NCBI GenBank assembly: GCA_917880885.1
Contig: OU862912.1
Coordinates: 50,083,117 to 50,147,116, forward strand
DNA length: 64,000 nt
Direction: 5' to 3'
DNA from: Limnephilus marmoratus
Lineage: Eukaryota > Arthropoda > Insecta > Trichoptera > Limnephilidae
Below are positions 31,920 through 42,338 of the stretch, in pieces. The notes below the pieces were generated by a model that saw only the letters and a program-made list of their open reading frames with translations, was not told where the DNA came from and made no database searches. Position 1 is the stretch's first letter. Each line of letters starts with the position of its first letter. A program made the translations under genes and the position numbers.

Positions 31920-32402
31920 CTAGGAATTAAGGGTAGAAACAAAATAATCCGTTGCAACTAATCCATATGCAGAAACAACGCGATGGTTCTCCGTTGCATA
32001 ACAAAGCCACAGCTATCCCGGAAAATGCCACTTGCTGGAGAATTTTCCCGCGATAAAAGGGAGGATCCTCGCTAAAACGGATCTTAAGGACTTTCCTACC
32101 CTTGAAGGAAACTCTCGAATTACTCCGATTCGTTTTTCCTCGCGTCTTCCAAATTCCGGAATCCGAATAAATATATTCATATCTCCCAACCCGTTCGTGA
32201 CTCCGAAAGATTTCATTACAGGATTCATTTTATTGATAAAGTTATCTCGGAAAGTTTACATGATGAAATAATTGCGCTGAAACTAATGAGAAACTTTTTA
32301 GTGGCTCGAAAGCCCGGAGCTTTAAAATATTTTAAATAAAACGAAAGTTTTATGAAAATGTATTTTTAAAAACATGACCGATTATTTTTATCAGACAGAT
32401 TA
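31920..32402. other. unassigned DNA
   Basis: The segment 32013-32271 is open on both strands but has no recognisable domain. Confidence 0.35.
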
Positions 32403-32460
32403 CCCTTGAAGTGATTTTTCACAAAAAAGGCGCTCTAACAATTATCCAATTATTATTATA
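32403..32460 (+). mobile_element. LINE 3' terminal stub with (ATT)n tail
   Basis: Only the last ~57 bp of the CR1/L2-like LINE is present: CCCTTGAAGTGATTTTTCAC, then AAAGGCGCT and CCAATTATTATTAT. This is the same conserved 3' block as at 14050-14121 and 54133-54206. Confidence 0.85.
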
Positions 32461-32794
32461 CAGGAAATATTTCTGGCAGGATGATGGGACATACCTATAT
32501 GTGATACGTTCCTGGGTTCAAAAAATGATATTTTGCGCGCTCTGCTCTACCGATAATTTCAAGTCCTATGTGGATTTGTTGACGTAGAATAAAATATAAC
32601 ACAATGAATGTCTTTTGAGAGTGTTTCATGATTCAATTACAAGTCCAAATTGGGCCCATATTTCCAAACAATGTATTTTCGAAATTCAACGCATTTCGAG
32701 TGTGAGTGAGATGGGACGCTGAGGGATTGGGCTAAATGTAATATTTATAACCATTCAAATTTGTATGGAAGGCGCTTCTAGTGTTAAATTCTTT
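32461..32794. other. unassigned DNA
   Basis: No feature recognised. Confidence 0.4.
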
Positions 32795-33045
32795 ATTCCG
32801 AAGAAGCCACGAGGAAAACAATTTCCCTCAGGATGTACTCTTTGGGGATTCTGTGTGGAGAGTCTTTTTAAGTAAAGGAAGTTCTGGGAAAGAAAAAAAT
32901 ATGAGGGATGCACGAATCGGGAGTATGAATCCATTCCTCTTAAAAGGCATCTCTCAATCAGTCTCTCCCGATCCGGCCCGCCACGCAGTATGTGGACAAA
33001 CACATCCGTAACCAAGACCTGGACAAACACCATCCCATGAATCCC
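32795..33045 (-). mobile_element. SINE-B copy with internal deletion
   Basis: On the minus strand it runs from the CCAGGTCTTGGTTACGGATG block, GGCGGGCCGGATCGGGAGAG, GAATGGATTCATACTCCCG, to CTCCACACAGAATCCCC and the CCTGAGGGAAATTGTTTTCC hairpin. Confidence 0.8.
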
Positions 33046-34070
33046 GACTATCCGACTGTATCCGTTTCTAGTCAAATAGTATCATTTATCCACGTGCCTC
33101 AATTATTAACAAATAAATCTATAGGCTTTTTAGTACCTATCTCAAAAAAGCTGCAGCAAAATCCACACTTATTCTTACTAAACGATGTAACGCTCCGTCC
33201 ACATACGGTTACTTTCTAAATAATTCAGATGACAGGTGGCTACGTCTCTCGGCTGCGACGGCTTTTCAGGCTAAGCTCCTCTCAAATAACGTAGAAGGAA
33301 TATGTAGATAGGAGTAATAGGTACACCGAATGGGGATTGTATGCTTTTTATTCCTCCAATTTGTGGGAATGAAACTAACCTGAAAAAGCTATTACCTGGG
33401 TCTGCTACTTGAGCTGCTTTAGAACGTTAAGTCGACAGTGTATTCAATTCACTTTGGATGAATAAATTCACATCTAGATAACGGAAAACTCTTACACTTT
33501 TCTTTGAAATTCTTTGCTCGGATGTATCTGCAAATCTTACAGCGCCCTAAGAGATATCGATATTTTCCACTGCACCCTTGAAACGTTTAAAATTAAATTA
33601 ACCTTACAATATACTTAAACCAAAACCATTATTTCTTTTTTGTTTACTTTTTCTTTTTACCCACTTTTTACTAAAAATGTATAATATTATAACTATCAAT
33701 ATTTATTTGCTTCCTAATCTGTAACCATTTCTTTTTTAAAAATCATAAATGGAACTTCACTGGTCTATGTTATGTTCACTGTTAAATGTAAAATGAATGT
33801 ATATTTACAACTGTATGTTTCCTAAATAAACTTAAATAAAAAATTAAAAAAATAATTTCTGCATTATTTTATTTTTCGGCATAATTTCCTGAGGTGTACA
33901 GGATTATACTCGTACATGTACTTTCAACATCCTCCAACAGAGATGTCATTAGTGTAGATAGTTATACGTAGTTTTTAGGTGTTTCTACAAATGTCAGTTA
34001 AGTAGTACCTTAGAAGAGTGTCTATCGTCGTGTGTGCCTAAAGCACGAACGGTTACGGAAATAGCCGATG
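33046..34070. other. unassigned DNA, polyadenylation-like end near 33830
   Basis: No gene. The stretch 33570-33850 ends in AATAAACTTAAATAAAAAATT and may be another LINE 3' UTR on the plus strand, without coding support. Confidence 0.35.
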
Positions 34071-34447
34071 ATTCACGAAAGACAGGTGGGCTCCCGCAGT
34101 GTTGGATTCTCTAGTAATTCTAAATACTTAGAGCATCCAGAAAGATCACTGGGATTGACAGATCCTAATAAAACTAAGAAACTAGAAGTATTCCGTCAAT
34201 TAAGACTTAAAATTTATATTTATAACATTCCGCCTTCAGAAGGACTATTAAACTGTGGTCAGACCACTGACAGACGATGTATTTATATTATTTATAGATG
34301 CAATTGCCTATGCAACCCGCTAAGACGGACTGAGATAATAAAATACTTTATAGGAATTTACATTGACAACTATTTTAGGTGGACAGAACAAATATATAAA
34401 ACAGCGAGTAAAGTCAGAAAACTTATATATTTTGTAGGTACTATATG
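34071..34447 (+). pseudogene. LINE reverse-transcriptase fragment, decayed
   Basis: One plus frame near 34085 gives GGLPQCWIL, the remnant of the reverse-transcriptase GVPQGSxLG motif. Downstream, 34300-34445 gives CNPLRRTEIIKYFIGIYIDN followed by YFRWTEQI and SKVRKLIYF, the region after the active site in Jockey/CR1-like LINEs. The segment that should hold FADD is deleted. A related fragment is at 51911-52643. Confidence 0.65.
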
Positions 34448-35485
34448 ATGAAAAACTTATAACTTCTATTTTTATTGCCTACGCCCTTATTGATTTCCGA
34501 TAAAAATGGCATAATAAAAATAAATTACATAGAAGGGCATAATAACAATAATTAACTAAATTAATGTTATTTTGGAAAAAAACTCACATAAGTAGATAAA
34601 AATAAATAAAATAAATATTCTAATACAAAATGATGATGATTTTTGCTTTATGAAAGCATCTTCAAGAATAACTTGCTACATTATTTAAATAAATATATTA
34701 AAACGGTTCTCTTGGTTTTTGCATAGAACAGGCGAATCGGTTATGCAAGTGAACTGAAACAAAGCAAAACCGTAATTTCAATTTTAAATTGAAACCTCCA
34801 CCGTATGCAGTTTGCAGGATATATTCAATGGAATAGCAAGGATCAAGATTCCCCTGAAGTAGAAGCGCAGCAGACGTAAGGAGATGCATTCAGAGACCCG
34901 AGATTGTCGGAATAATTGATGGCTGCGTTTTGTTAAACTGCGAGACGTTAGTTTGCTTGCGGCGAGAGGTATTACCGTCGGCGTCGGCGTCGGTACGACC
35001 CGCGGTATTACACTTTTCGACGTTATATCTCCCGGCGCTGAGGAAAGACAGGGCTTTCTTTGTGATTTGATCTTGCACTTTAATCGTCTATTACAAAACC
35101 AAGATCAGCGGAGCGGATAATTCTCTCAATGAGCGGGCATATTTACATTCCATTGTTCCAAATATGAATATTACAACTATGTTAATATCTCCTTCTACAT
35201 ATACATATATACAACCTTGCGCGTTGGTCTCTTTCGCTTGGTTCTTAAATTTTTACTATAATGATGAGATCGAGCGAAGAATTGTTTTAATGGATTTGGA
35301 TATAGTCGGATTAATGGAATACTAAGTTCTGGCTATGTATGAATAGTATTGAACCAAAGAGTGTGGGCTGTGTGATGGCTTGTTCGTTAGATTGTTAGAT
35401 TACTACCCTTCGTAATTTATTGTCGTAAGAATCTAGCTTGAAAGTATAATATTAGACTTTAACTATAATATTGTTATTTTTTTCA
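34448..35485. other. unassigned DNA with a weak hammerhead-like hairpin
   Basis: On the minus strand at about 34637-34668, TTGAAGA, a TGCTTT/AAAGCA hairpin and AAAATC resemble the motif set, but two core bases differ. The segment 34890-35080 is GC-richer than its neighbours (GGCGTCGGCGTCGGTACG), without a recognisable product. Confidence 0.3.
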
Positions 35486-35489
35486 TTAG

Positions 35490-35930
35490 CTTCATACAGG
35501 ACGCCCCGAGGAAAACAATCTCACCAGGGGCCTATGTCATCTTTGGGGACACTGTGTTGAGGGTCTTTTAGGGGAAAGAAAGGAGTTGAATTTCTGGGAA
35601 GACTAAAGGTATGAGGGGTGCCTGTGTGTCTAGAATTGACGGACGCATAAATCCATTCCTCCCACTGCGATGCAAGGCAATAAGTCGAGAGAGTCCGGCC
35701 GCAGAGGCGAAAGAGTCTCCCTCAACCAGTCTCTCTCGATCCGGTCCGCCATGCAGTAGATGGACAAACGCATCAGATGCCAAGGCCTAGATATGAATTC
35801 GCCCTCCGCCCTGCTTAGTCACCAAACGTAGCAAACCGTTTGGGATGACTGGAAATGGCGGTATCCATATTAGGAGACCAATGCTCTTAACAATTAGACC
35901 ACAGAGGAGGATGCCCAAAAGGAGAAATTA
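35490..35930 (-). mobile_element. SINE-B copy with tRNA-like head
   Basis: On the minus strand this copy begins with TGGTCTAATTGTTAAGAGC, a good A-box match within a tRNA-like segment (35885-35930). The usual body follows (GTTTGGTGACTAAGCAGG, GGCGGACCGGATCGAGAGAG, CAACACAGTGTCCCC, GGCCCCTGG), then an A-rich end at 35478-35490. It suggests that SINE-B is also tRNA-derived, with heads lost in other copies. No clear B-box. Confidence 0.7.
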
Positions 35931-36391
35931 ACAGAATACGTAAGAAATGTTCCTAGATTACCGACCACTGTTTATTTATTTTTCATCTTTATTTAAGTAA
36001 TTTACAAGTACAACGTGAAAAGTACATACGCGAGACGAGAACTTAACGTGTGCAAAAAGCTCCAAGTTGCAAAGTGCAGTAAGCTTACGTACATCACCGT
36101 GACACGACAATCTGGGAGATTTTAACAATAGTACAAAGTTTATAGTTGCAGCGGAATGCGCCCTCAGTTTGGGAGGAGGTAAACTTTCCAAGGAAGATGA
36201 ATTGCCACTTTTTGAAATTGCCAGATCATCCGGCGTGGCTTTAACGATATTACTAGGATTTTGCCAAATATTAGCAGAGGGCTGAGCATACACGCCAGGC
36301 GTAAAGTTAGGTTAATTTTGAAAACATGTTTTAAGAATTGTTGTTGGCGATATTTGAATTTTCCTTGTCCCCTCGCGAATGGACGCTTTTA
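35931..36391. other. unassigned DNA
   Basis: A TTTATTTATTT stretch near 35970 may be a LINE tail on the minus strand; the frame at 35976-36293 is not recognisable. Confidence 0.35.
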
Positions 36392-37010
36392 TAATTACCG
36401 TGACGATTACTTGTTGTTATAATGCTGCAGCTCTTTCTTACACATTAAGAAAGATGAGGCGCACAAAATATGTGTGACTGTTTCCTCCAAAGTACTACTT
36501 ATCCTTTTGAGGTAACAGATATATCTTATTACAACTCGGCCATGGCGACGGGAATTTTATCGCTTCATTTTATTTATACGTGTAAGAGAGATGCATTTAA
36601 TGATTCCCCTTGGCCGGGAGACCTGTTGGTCTTCGGCCCCTTACGTAGCGGCCTAATTTGTAGTCGGAGGCCCTCTTAATATTTGGGTGCCGCATCACTC
36701 GTAGCACTCACTACCTTACACGATCGGTAACATGTGGTCAACGAATGCCCGCTCCTTTCATTCCCCGGTGGGATTGATGAGGTCCACAGGGCAACGCCTG
36801 AGGCCCTAGACTTGCTCGCAGACCCAGATGTCCCCCTCGGATCCCCCACAATACGAAAGAAGAAGACAGAAGAGGGAGATGCATGCTAATGATTGTATGT
36901 TTCCTTTGGGATGTGCAGACTTACGTTCACCGTTTGTCTAATTTTCGACTGTTGTTATTTAGCGTGTAAGAAAAAGCTGCAGCATTACATGTTTAAGGGG
37001 AACGTATGCG
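36392..37010. mobile_element. foldback element interrupted by a LINE tail
   Basis: The left arm has ATAATGCTGCAGCTCTTTCT then TACACATTAA. The right arm has the inverted TTAGCGTGTAAGAAAAAGCT then GCAGCATTA and GGAACGTATG. The same inverted pair frames the element at 57537-58614. The centre is split by the LINE insertion at 36606-36875. Confidence 0.7.
36606..36875 (+). mobile_element. 5'-truncated LINE tail with ~18-bp TSD
   Basis: The insertion is bounded by GAGATGCATTTAATGATT (36588-36605) and a near-identical copy with one extra base (36876-36894). A frame from 36731 reads HVVNECPLLSFPGGIDEVHR and then ATPEAL, the cysteine-containing end of a LINE polyprotein. It ends in an AAGAAGAAGACAGAAGA tail. 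Confidence 0.8.
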
Positions 37011-37489
37011 CGGCCCATTTCTGCCCGTTTCATACAAATCTTAGATTTGGATTTGAGATCAAAATACCCAACCAAACTGAAAAATTATTTTTGTAATCAA
37101 AAGGTATATCAAATATCTAGTCAGGATGTGAGCTACTTTATTTATATTTGCTTTAAATTATAAGATATAGGCCATTAAAGATTTTAATGTTTCTGGATTT
37201 TAAAGGCAATTTGGGCAATTATTTGTGAGTACCTAAATAAAAAACAACCGGAAGGCCTTCGCGCCATACATTTCTTATGAAAATCGGATAAACACCGCAC
37301 ATATCCGATTCGAAAACCGGATCGGTAATGAAAATAGGCCTCGACTTTCCGCGCCGGCCGTCCAATCCGGTCCGATAACGGGCGTGGCCCCGGTATTATA
37401 ACCAATCCGGTTTTTTAATCGATTTTTGTCTGATCAGATAGTCGGATGGAAAAACCTGATGTGTGCGGCCAGTCATAAACGTATAATCA
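37011..37489. other. unassigned DNA with CCGGAT-rich inverted segments
   Basis: The segment 37260-37440 repeats ATCGGATAA, ATCCGATT, AACCGGAT, AATCCGG in both orientations, suggesting a decayed palindromic element, but I could not place ends. Confidence 0.35.
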
Positions 37490-37491
37490 GC

Positions 37492-37868
37492 GGGATGTTC
37501 ACACGGTAAATTTTTATTCGTGTTAAAACGAATAGCCGCAGTTTTAATTTTGCATTCACTCTGAGTAGAAATCTGTGATGGATCTTATACTGGTTGTTGT
37601 GGTTTTATACTGGTATCGTCGGCAAAATTGAACTTTTTGGGTTCGTCCTATAAATTATGAATCAGTGCATACAGACATTTGAAAAGTTGTACGAAAAACT
37701 TAGAAACGATGAAAATAAGTTTTTCCGTTACTTTCGATAAAAAAAGGATGGAAAGAGTAATACTACACGCCATTGCAAACCGAATACGTCAAAGTTCATT
37801 TGATTTACCTGACGTGTTTAGCTATGTACGTTTTTCAACGTGCAGTACAATGCCGTGTGAACCCAGCT
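37492..37868 (+). mobile_element. Harbinger-like element remnant
   Basis: The ends GGGATGTTCACACGG (left) and CCGTGTGAACCCAGC (right) are inverted. Between them a plus frame from 37657 reads MNQCIQTFEKLYEKLRNDEN then KFFRYFR and a stop. F-x-x-L-(x)3-L-R-x-D-E-x-x-F-x-x-Y-F-R is typical near the N-terminus of PIF/Harbinger transposases. The element keeps only this scrap of the transposase, so it is non-autonomous. Confidence 0.6.
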
Positions 37869-38627
37869 TTACTCTTACTAAATGCCTGTCTACTCCGATT
37901 TGCAATATAACTGACATAGTCAGGCTAATAAAAACGATTACCTACTTGCTTATTTAGTTCACTTCTTGTAGAATCATTTTTACTAAACTGTTACTATTGT
38001 TATCATGTCTCTAAACTATTATGACGTGTTACTGCTGTAATTTAAGGGCCCACAACCCGGATTTGTACCGATTTATTACATATTTCCCTTAAACACGGTA
38101 AGTTTTAAAGCTCTTAAAAAAATATATGTTATTCTTGAAGATAATATCTAGACTTTATCCGCGCCGAAACGCAAATTATATAAAATTCCCTCGATAGAAA
38201 AAAATCGCAAAGTATGCTCCAAAAATTATTATTAACACGTTTGTTTCAGTTATTTTACAAGTTATATGTATGAAAAAATTCAGTGTTCCTTTAAATGCTG
38301 TTTAAGATAATGCGCGCGAGATTTTTGCTCTATTTTAAACGAGTCGTGTTTTATTAAACATTTTCGCAATTTTCGCATCGATTTTGTCGCTCTATCGATT
38401 TTAGCGCTCTCCTCTAACATTCGTAATTTCGTATCTCTCCATCTTCTTCTTTTCGGGCCCGGTTGCAGAGCCTCAACATAAAATATTACGTTATATATAA
38501 TATGCAACAACCTCAGCACAGGTTCTACTAGTGAGTTGTTCACAAAACATTACTACTCAGCCATTTGCATACATTTACTGATTATTTTACATTCTACTAC
38601 CGTGTTTCATATTAAGGTAATTTTTGC
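37869..38627. other. unassigned AT-rich DNA
   Basis: An open minus frame at 38280-38543 (87 codons, Lys/Arg-rich) has no recognisable domain. The segment 38512-38553 (CCTCAGCACAGGTTCTACTA then GTGAGTTGTTCAC) matches a short hairpin repeat at 53298-53337. Confidence 0.35.
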
Positions 38628-38970
38628 GTTCTTCTTCTTCTTGTGCCTTGTCCGTTCAACGGACGTTGGCTATCATGTTGGCTATGCGGACTTTGTTTAC
38701 TGCGGCCCGGAACAGCTCCACGGTAGACTGGCCAAACCACTGTCTCAGGTTTTTCAGCCATGAGGTTCTCCTTCTTCCAGGGCCCCGTCTTCCGGCAATC
38801 TTTCCCTGCATTATGAGATGCAAGATCTCGTACTTCTCTGGATGTCTCATCACGTGTCCAAGATATTGAAGTTTTCGGATTTTTATGTTTTAATTACTTC
38901 CTTTTCTTTATTCATCCGAACCATAACATCTTCATTTGTGACCCTGTCCATCCAGCTTATCCATTTTTGC
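38628..38970 (-). pseudogene. LINE polyprotein C-terminus with (GAA)n tail
   Basis: On the minus strand: WISWMDRVTNEDVMVRMNKE in an interrupted frame, then MRHPEKYEILHLIMQGKI, AGRRGPGRRRTSWLKNLR and QWFG, the C-terminus of an RTE-like polyprotein. It ends in a short AAGAAGAAGAA tail (38628-38641). It is a different family from the intact RTE at 42339-45516, with a frameshift near 38880. Confidence 0.8.
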
Positions 38971-39346
38971 GTAACTAGCATTTATCATTTATTTACCTGC
39001 AAACAAAGTTTTTAAAACATACTTGCTATGTCTTACGGCACATAAACAAAACAGTTTTGCATTAAATTCGACTTATTTAATGTGTCTACGTGTGAACAGA
39101 GCAGCCTGAAAATTAAAGTTGTACCTTTCTTGTTTCCAATTGTGAAGCAACAATAATAACAGTTGCGGTTATGCATTTGATTGCATCTTCTTATTGTCCC
39201 TTTTAATGAAGTGCATTCCCATTATTGTTCTTGGTTATCTCGTCACAGTATTATTTGTTTGAGGAGCGGCAAATATTGACAGAACTGCTTCCTGTTGAAA
39301 TAAAGAAATCTCAACAACGCTTGCCACGAAACATTTTGATGGTTTC
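38971..39346. other. unassigned AT-rich DNA
   Basis: No gene recognised. Confidence 0.4.
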
Positions 39347-39515
39347 ACCACAGCTCAACAAAGCGGCTTTTCAACACTCCTTTATAAAGTCAAAAAGTTA
39401 ATAAAAAAATAATAAAAAAGCTCTCCACTTAACTTAACGTAACCTATGTAACCATTTTTTTAATTACTTTTGAAGACTTTTCGGAGGGGTGTTGGCTGTA
39501 TATGTTGTTGAGTTA
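39347..39515. repeat. dispersed MITE-like repeat, copy 2
   Basis: CAACACTCCTTTATAAAGTC at the left and GACTTTTCGGAGGGGTGTTG at the right form inverted ends of a ~140-bp hairpin. It is related to the segment at 18105-18270. Confidence 0.55.
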
Positions 39516-40033
39516 GTTGTACGGTCACCATGTTGTGCGGTCACCTTCCATATAATTCGATAGATAATCAAAGTGGGATCCAGTGAAACAATAGCAATTA
39601 TATTTTGAATGTTAAATTTCATGTTTTCAGAATGTACAATACTCTAAATTCATGAAAAAAATATATTTATTCACTTTTACATCGAATAAAAAATAAATTG
39701 TTACTGAGGAGTATATTTCATCTCAATTTGAAATATATTTTGGATTTTTTCTCTTTTCTCTTATAAAATAATAATGTACGATCAGCACCATTTTAATTTT
39801 TGGAATTGGCACAATAATTTAAAGTTTTTCCTTTATTAAATATTATTTAATATGTATTAAATTTATCGAAAAAAGGTCTATATATATAAACAAGGTCCGT
39901 ATATAAACAAGTTCTACTGTGTAATTGTTATTACTTTCGTAATGCCCCCAGAAGGCGAAGCAGCTGTCACGCTTAATCATCATTACTGATAAACTGCTTT
40001 TTTTTATAAATTGGGTAATGATATTATTGAATA
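39516..40033. other. unassigned AT-rich DNA
   Basis: No gene recognised. Confidence 0.4.
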
Positions 40034-40345
40034 CTAGCTGGTCACGGCATGCGTTGCTACGCCATTTAATAAAGATTCTCCTTGAGTGTCCTTTCCCATT
40101 CGTCCCGTTCTCCTTCCGCCTCCCCTTCTTCTCCTGCGTCCTCTTCTCCTCTCGCGTTCCCACTCCGTCACTTCCACATTCCCTCTCCCCACTCCACTCC
40201 CCCCCTCTTCCCACCGTCCCGCGAACCCCCTTCCCGAGTTCCCCTCCTCCCTCACACGTCCCCTTCCCCTCCCGCGTTTCCCTTCCACCTTCCCCGCCTT
40301 CCCTCCGCCTTTTCCCGCCAACCATCCTCCCACGTTATTCATCCC
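40034..40345 (-). mobile_element. Helitron 3' part, copy 2
   Basis: On the minus strand it ends GCAACGCATGCCGTGACCAG then CTAGT, a Helitron 3' terminus. The preceding ~250 bp is a purine-rich G run (C-rich on the plus strand, 40080-40330), as in the Helitron at 26024. The 5' end is not found. Several overlapping Pro/Ser-rich or Gly/Arg-rich frames here are low-complexity artefacts. Confidence 0.75.
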
Positions 40346-40402
40346 AGTACATTCAGTTTTTAAACAGCCCGCTTGCCACATTTTACAATTTTTGTTCAAT
40401 AA

Positions 40403-40442
40403 GATACTCTGAAGATCTCTGAAGATCTCTGAAGATACTCTG
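40403..40442 (+). repeat. short tandem repeat of GATCTCTGAA
   Basis: About three units of CTGAAGATCT with a variant on each side, at the join between the Helitron remnant and the SINE fragment. Confidence 0.7.
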
Positions 40443-40447
40443 ACTTT

Positions 40448-40655
40448 CGCCCTGGTGTAGGATTCATATTGACATATATATTCAGTATTGACACGTTGCT
40501 TGAAATGGTTTTAACAATCTGAATAGCCAGTTACTCCCCCACCTTCCTCTTCCTCATCTTCTTCCCAACAGGGGATGCCATAGTCTCACTGGCTGGCTCC
40601 AGATGACTGGGAGCAGTTGATATTCTTGTGCGGTATACACCATACACCTAACAAT
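40448..40655 (+). mobile_element. SINE-A fragment
   Basis: It starts at CGCCCTGGTGTAGGATTCAT and runs to the TTCTTGTGCGGTATAC end, with an internal deletion. Confidence 0.8.
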
Positions 40656-40693
40656 AAATCTCAGTAGACGAGCAGCGCATTTATATATAAAAC

Positions 40694-40900
40694 TAGCTGG
40701 TTCCCGGCATGCATTGCTATGCCATTTAAAAAAGAAATTGTTTCTTCCTGCGTGTCCTTTCCCATTCGTCCCGTTCCCGTTCCCCTTCCTCCTCCTCTTC
40801 CTCTCCCGCGTCCCCTTCCCCTCTTGCGTTCACACTCCGACTCCTCCACCTTTCCTCTCCCCACTCCACTCTCCCCCTTCCCCCGTCCCGCGAAGGGTTT
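40694..40900 (-). mobile_element. Helitron 3' part, copy 3
   Basis: It carries the same 3' terminus as 40034 (minus strand: GCAATGCATGCCGGGAACCA then GCTAG) and the same purine-rich segment, which shares CCTTTCCCATTCGTCCCGTT on the plus strand with copy 2. Confidence 0.75.
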
Positions 40901-41494
40901 AGCTGCCTTATGCTTTTGTCATTAACTTGTAGCCAATTAGCCAGTAACGACCATCCCTATCGTCTCACTGCTAGGAGAAAACCAGAAGCTCTCACTGAAG
41001 AGATTAACTGTATAAGTACCTATGTGTCCATGTGTCCAATGTGTCCATGTGCCCGAAGTAAACTCAATTTTTCCTGACTGGGGTGAAATTAGCCAAACCT
41101 TTTGAAATATAGATATTCTTGCATGGTCCCTTGGTTCGTTTCTAGAAGCCTGAAATCGTTGATGATAATGATACACCAATGTTCATTTACTGGTATATTG
41201 TTAATGGCATAACAGTTCAGATAAATTAGCAATAGCCTGAAATGAATTGTGATACTGCTTGCAAGGTTGTAAGAAATAGAATAAACGAGTTTTAGAAAGA
41301 AATTGATAACAATGGTTTCAAAATGAATTGACCCATTGCTGGTGGTAAAATCATAGACCAAACGATAAAAAGAAAATTTTGTTTTAGAAAGTTGAGAAAA
41401 AATGCGATACAGACGTTATTTAAAGATAAAGGAGTTCATAGACCGAAATAAAATAAATAAACGAAACAATTTAACTTTGTTTGAACCACTTTTA
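40901..41494. other. unassigned DNA
   Basis: It contains a short TGTGTCCA-TGTGTCCAATGTGTCCA repeat at 41022-41050; no gene recognised. Confidence 0.4.
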
Positions 41495-41549
41495 TATTTG
41501 AGTAAATCCGACTGGTTTCAGAACGACCGTTCCTTCTTCAGGGCAAATA
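41495..41549 (-). ncRNA. hammerhead-ribozyme-like motif E
   Basis: On the minus strand CTGAAGA (41535-41541) is followed by stem II GGAAC-GGTC-GTTCT, GAAACC, a small AGTC loop and GG. TATTTG upstream pairs with CAAATA downstream (6 bp) as stem I. Stem III carries an extra AT before the presumed TTA cleavage triplet. The core nucleotides CTGAnGA and GAAA are intact. The 75-codon open frame over it (41402-41629) is not convincing. Confidence 0.4.
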
Positions 41550-41639
41550 TTTACAAATTTAAATTGTTTAATTTATCTTTAACGGATAACGACAAAGTTA
41601 TAGCTGCATTCAAAAGTGAAATAAAATAAATTTAAATAT

Positions 41640-42323
41640 TTATTTATTTATGCATTGCTTACTCGTTAATACAGAATATTTTTTATGCAAACAGTTAGAT
41701 TTAGCTTTATTATTACGAAAAGTGAGTATTTATGTCGGGGGGAAGACAAAAAACATGCAATAAATATGCATTTAACATTTTAATTTTGTTTAAATTAATT
41801 CACTTACGCGGTAACGCCATTTTATATTTTTCGTTTATATTTAACATTTTATAGATAAAATCAATCAATGCTGCCAATCATAGAAAAAATATTATTGCCA
41901 TATAAAACAAAGTGAATGCATTATTGACAAGTTTGTACCTGTATTTATAACAGTAGAACATGGAAAGAAATGTATTAGAATAAGTACACGTACCCGCTAG
42001 ACAAACCCCGCTTTGCCAAACAAACCATTCAAAACCTAGGATATTTTAAAAAAATTATGACGGCATGCAGCTTTCGTAGTTTGAATCTCAAACCGATAAT
42101 TCGAAGGAGGTACTTTTTTGTTTTTATTTTGACGAGAATTTATTTTATAAGATGCTTTTTCGACAAATGTCACATTTGATTGTCTATTAGTGAAAAAAAG
42201 AAATATTCCGTATTATCCGTGCATCAAACTTCGACGACACGAACGTTCCGTATTATCCGTGAGGTGGACTCTATGCATATTTACTTATTTATTTGTAAGA
42301 GACAAACAGCTCATACACAAAAT
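41640..42323. other. AT-rich DNA up to the RTE insertion
   Basis: No gene. A TTATTTATTTG stretch at 42287 may be an older LINE tail that became the RTE target region. Confidence 0.4.
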
Positions 42324-42338
42324 ATCGAGATACATATT
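42324..42338 (+). repeat. 15-bp target-site duplication, copy 1
   Basis: ATCGAGATACATATT is repeated exactly at 45517-45531, flanking the RTE element. Confidence 0.95.

Noticed and set aside
38280..38543. 87-codon Lys/Arg-rich minus-strand frame.
   Set aside because: No recognisable domain, no start context, and it lies in repeat-rich DNA. I cannot support a gene.
40018..40422. Pro/Ser-rich and Gly/Arg-rich frames on both strands.
   Set aside because: They are low-complexity translations of the C-rich segment of a Helitron.
41402..41629. 75-codon plus-strand frame.
   Set aside because: No recognisable domain; it overlaps hammerhead-like motif E on the other strand.
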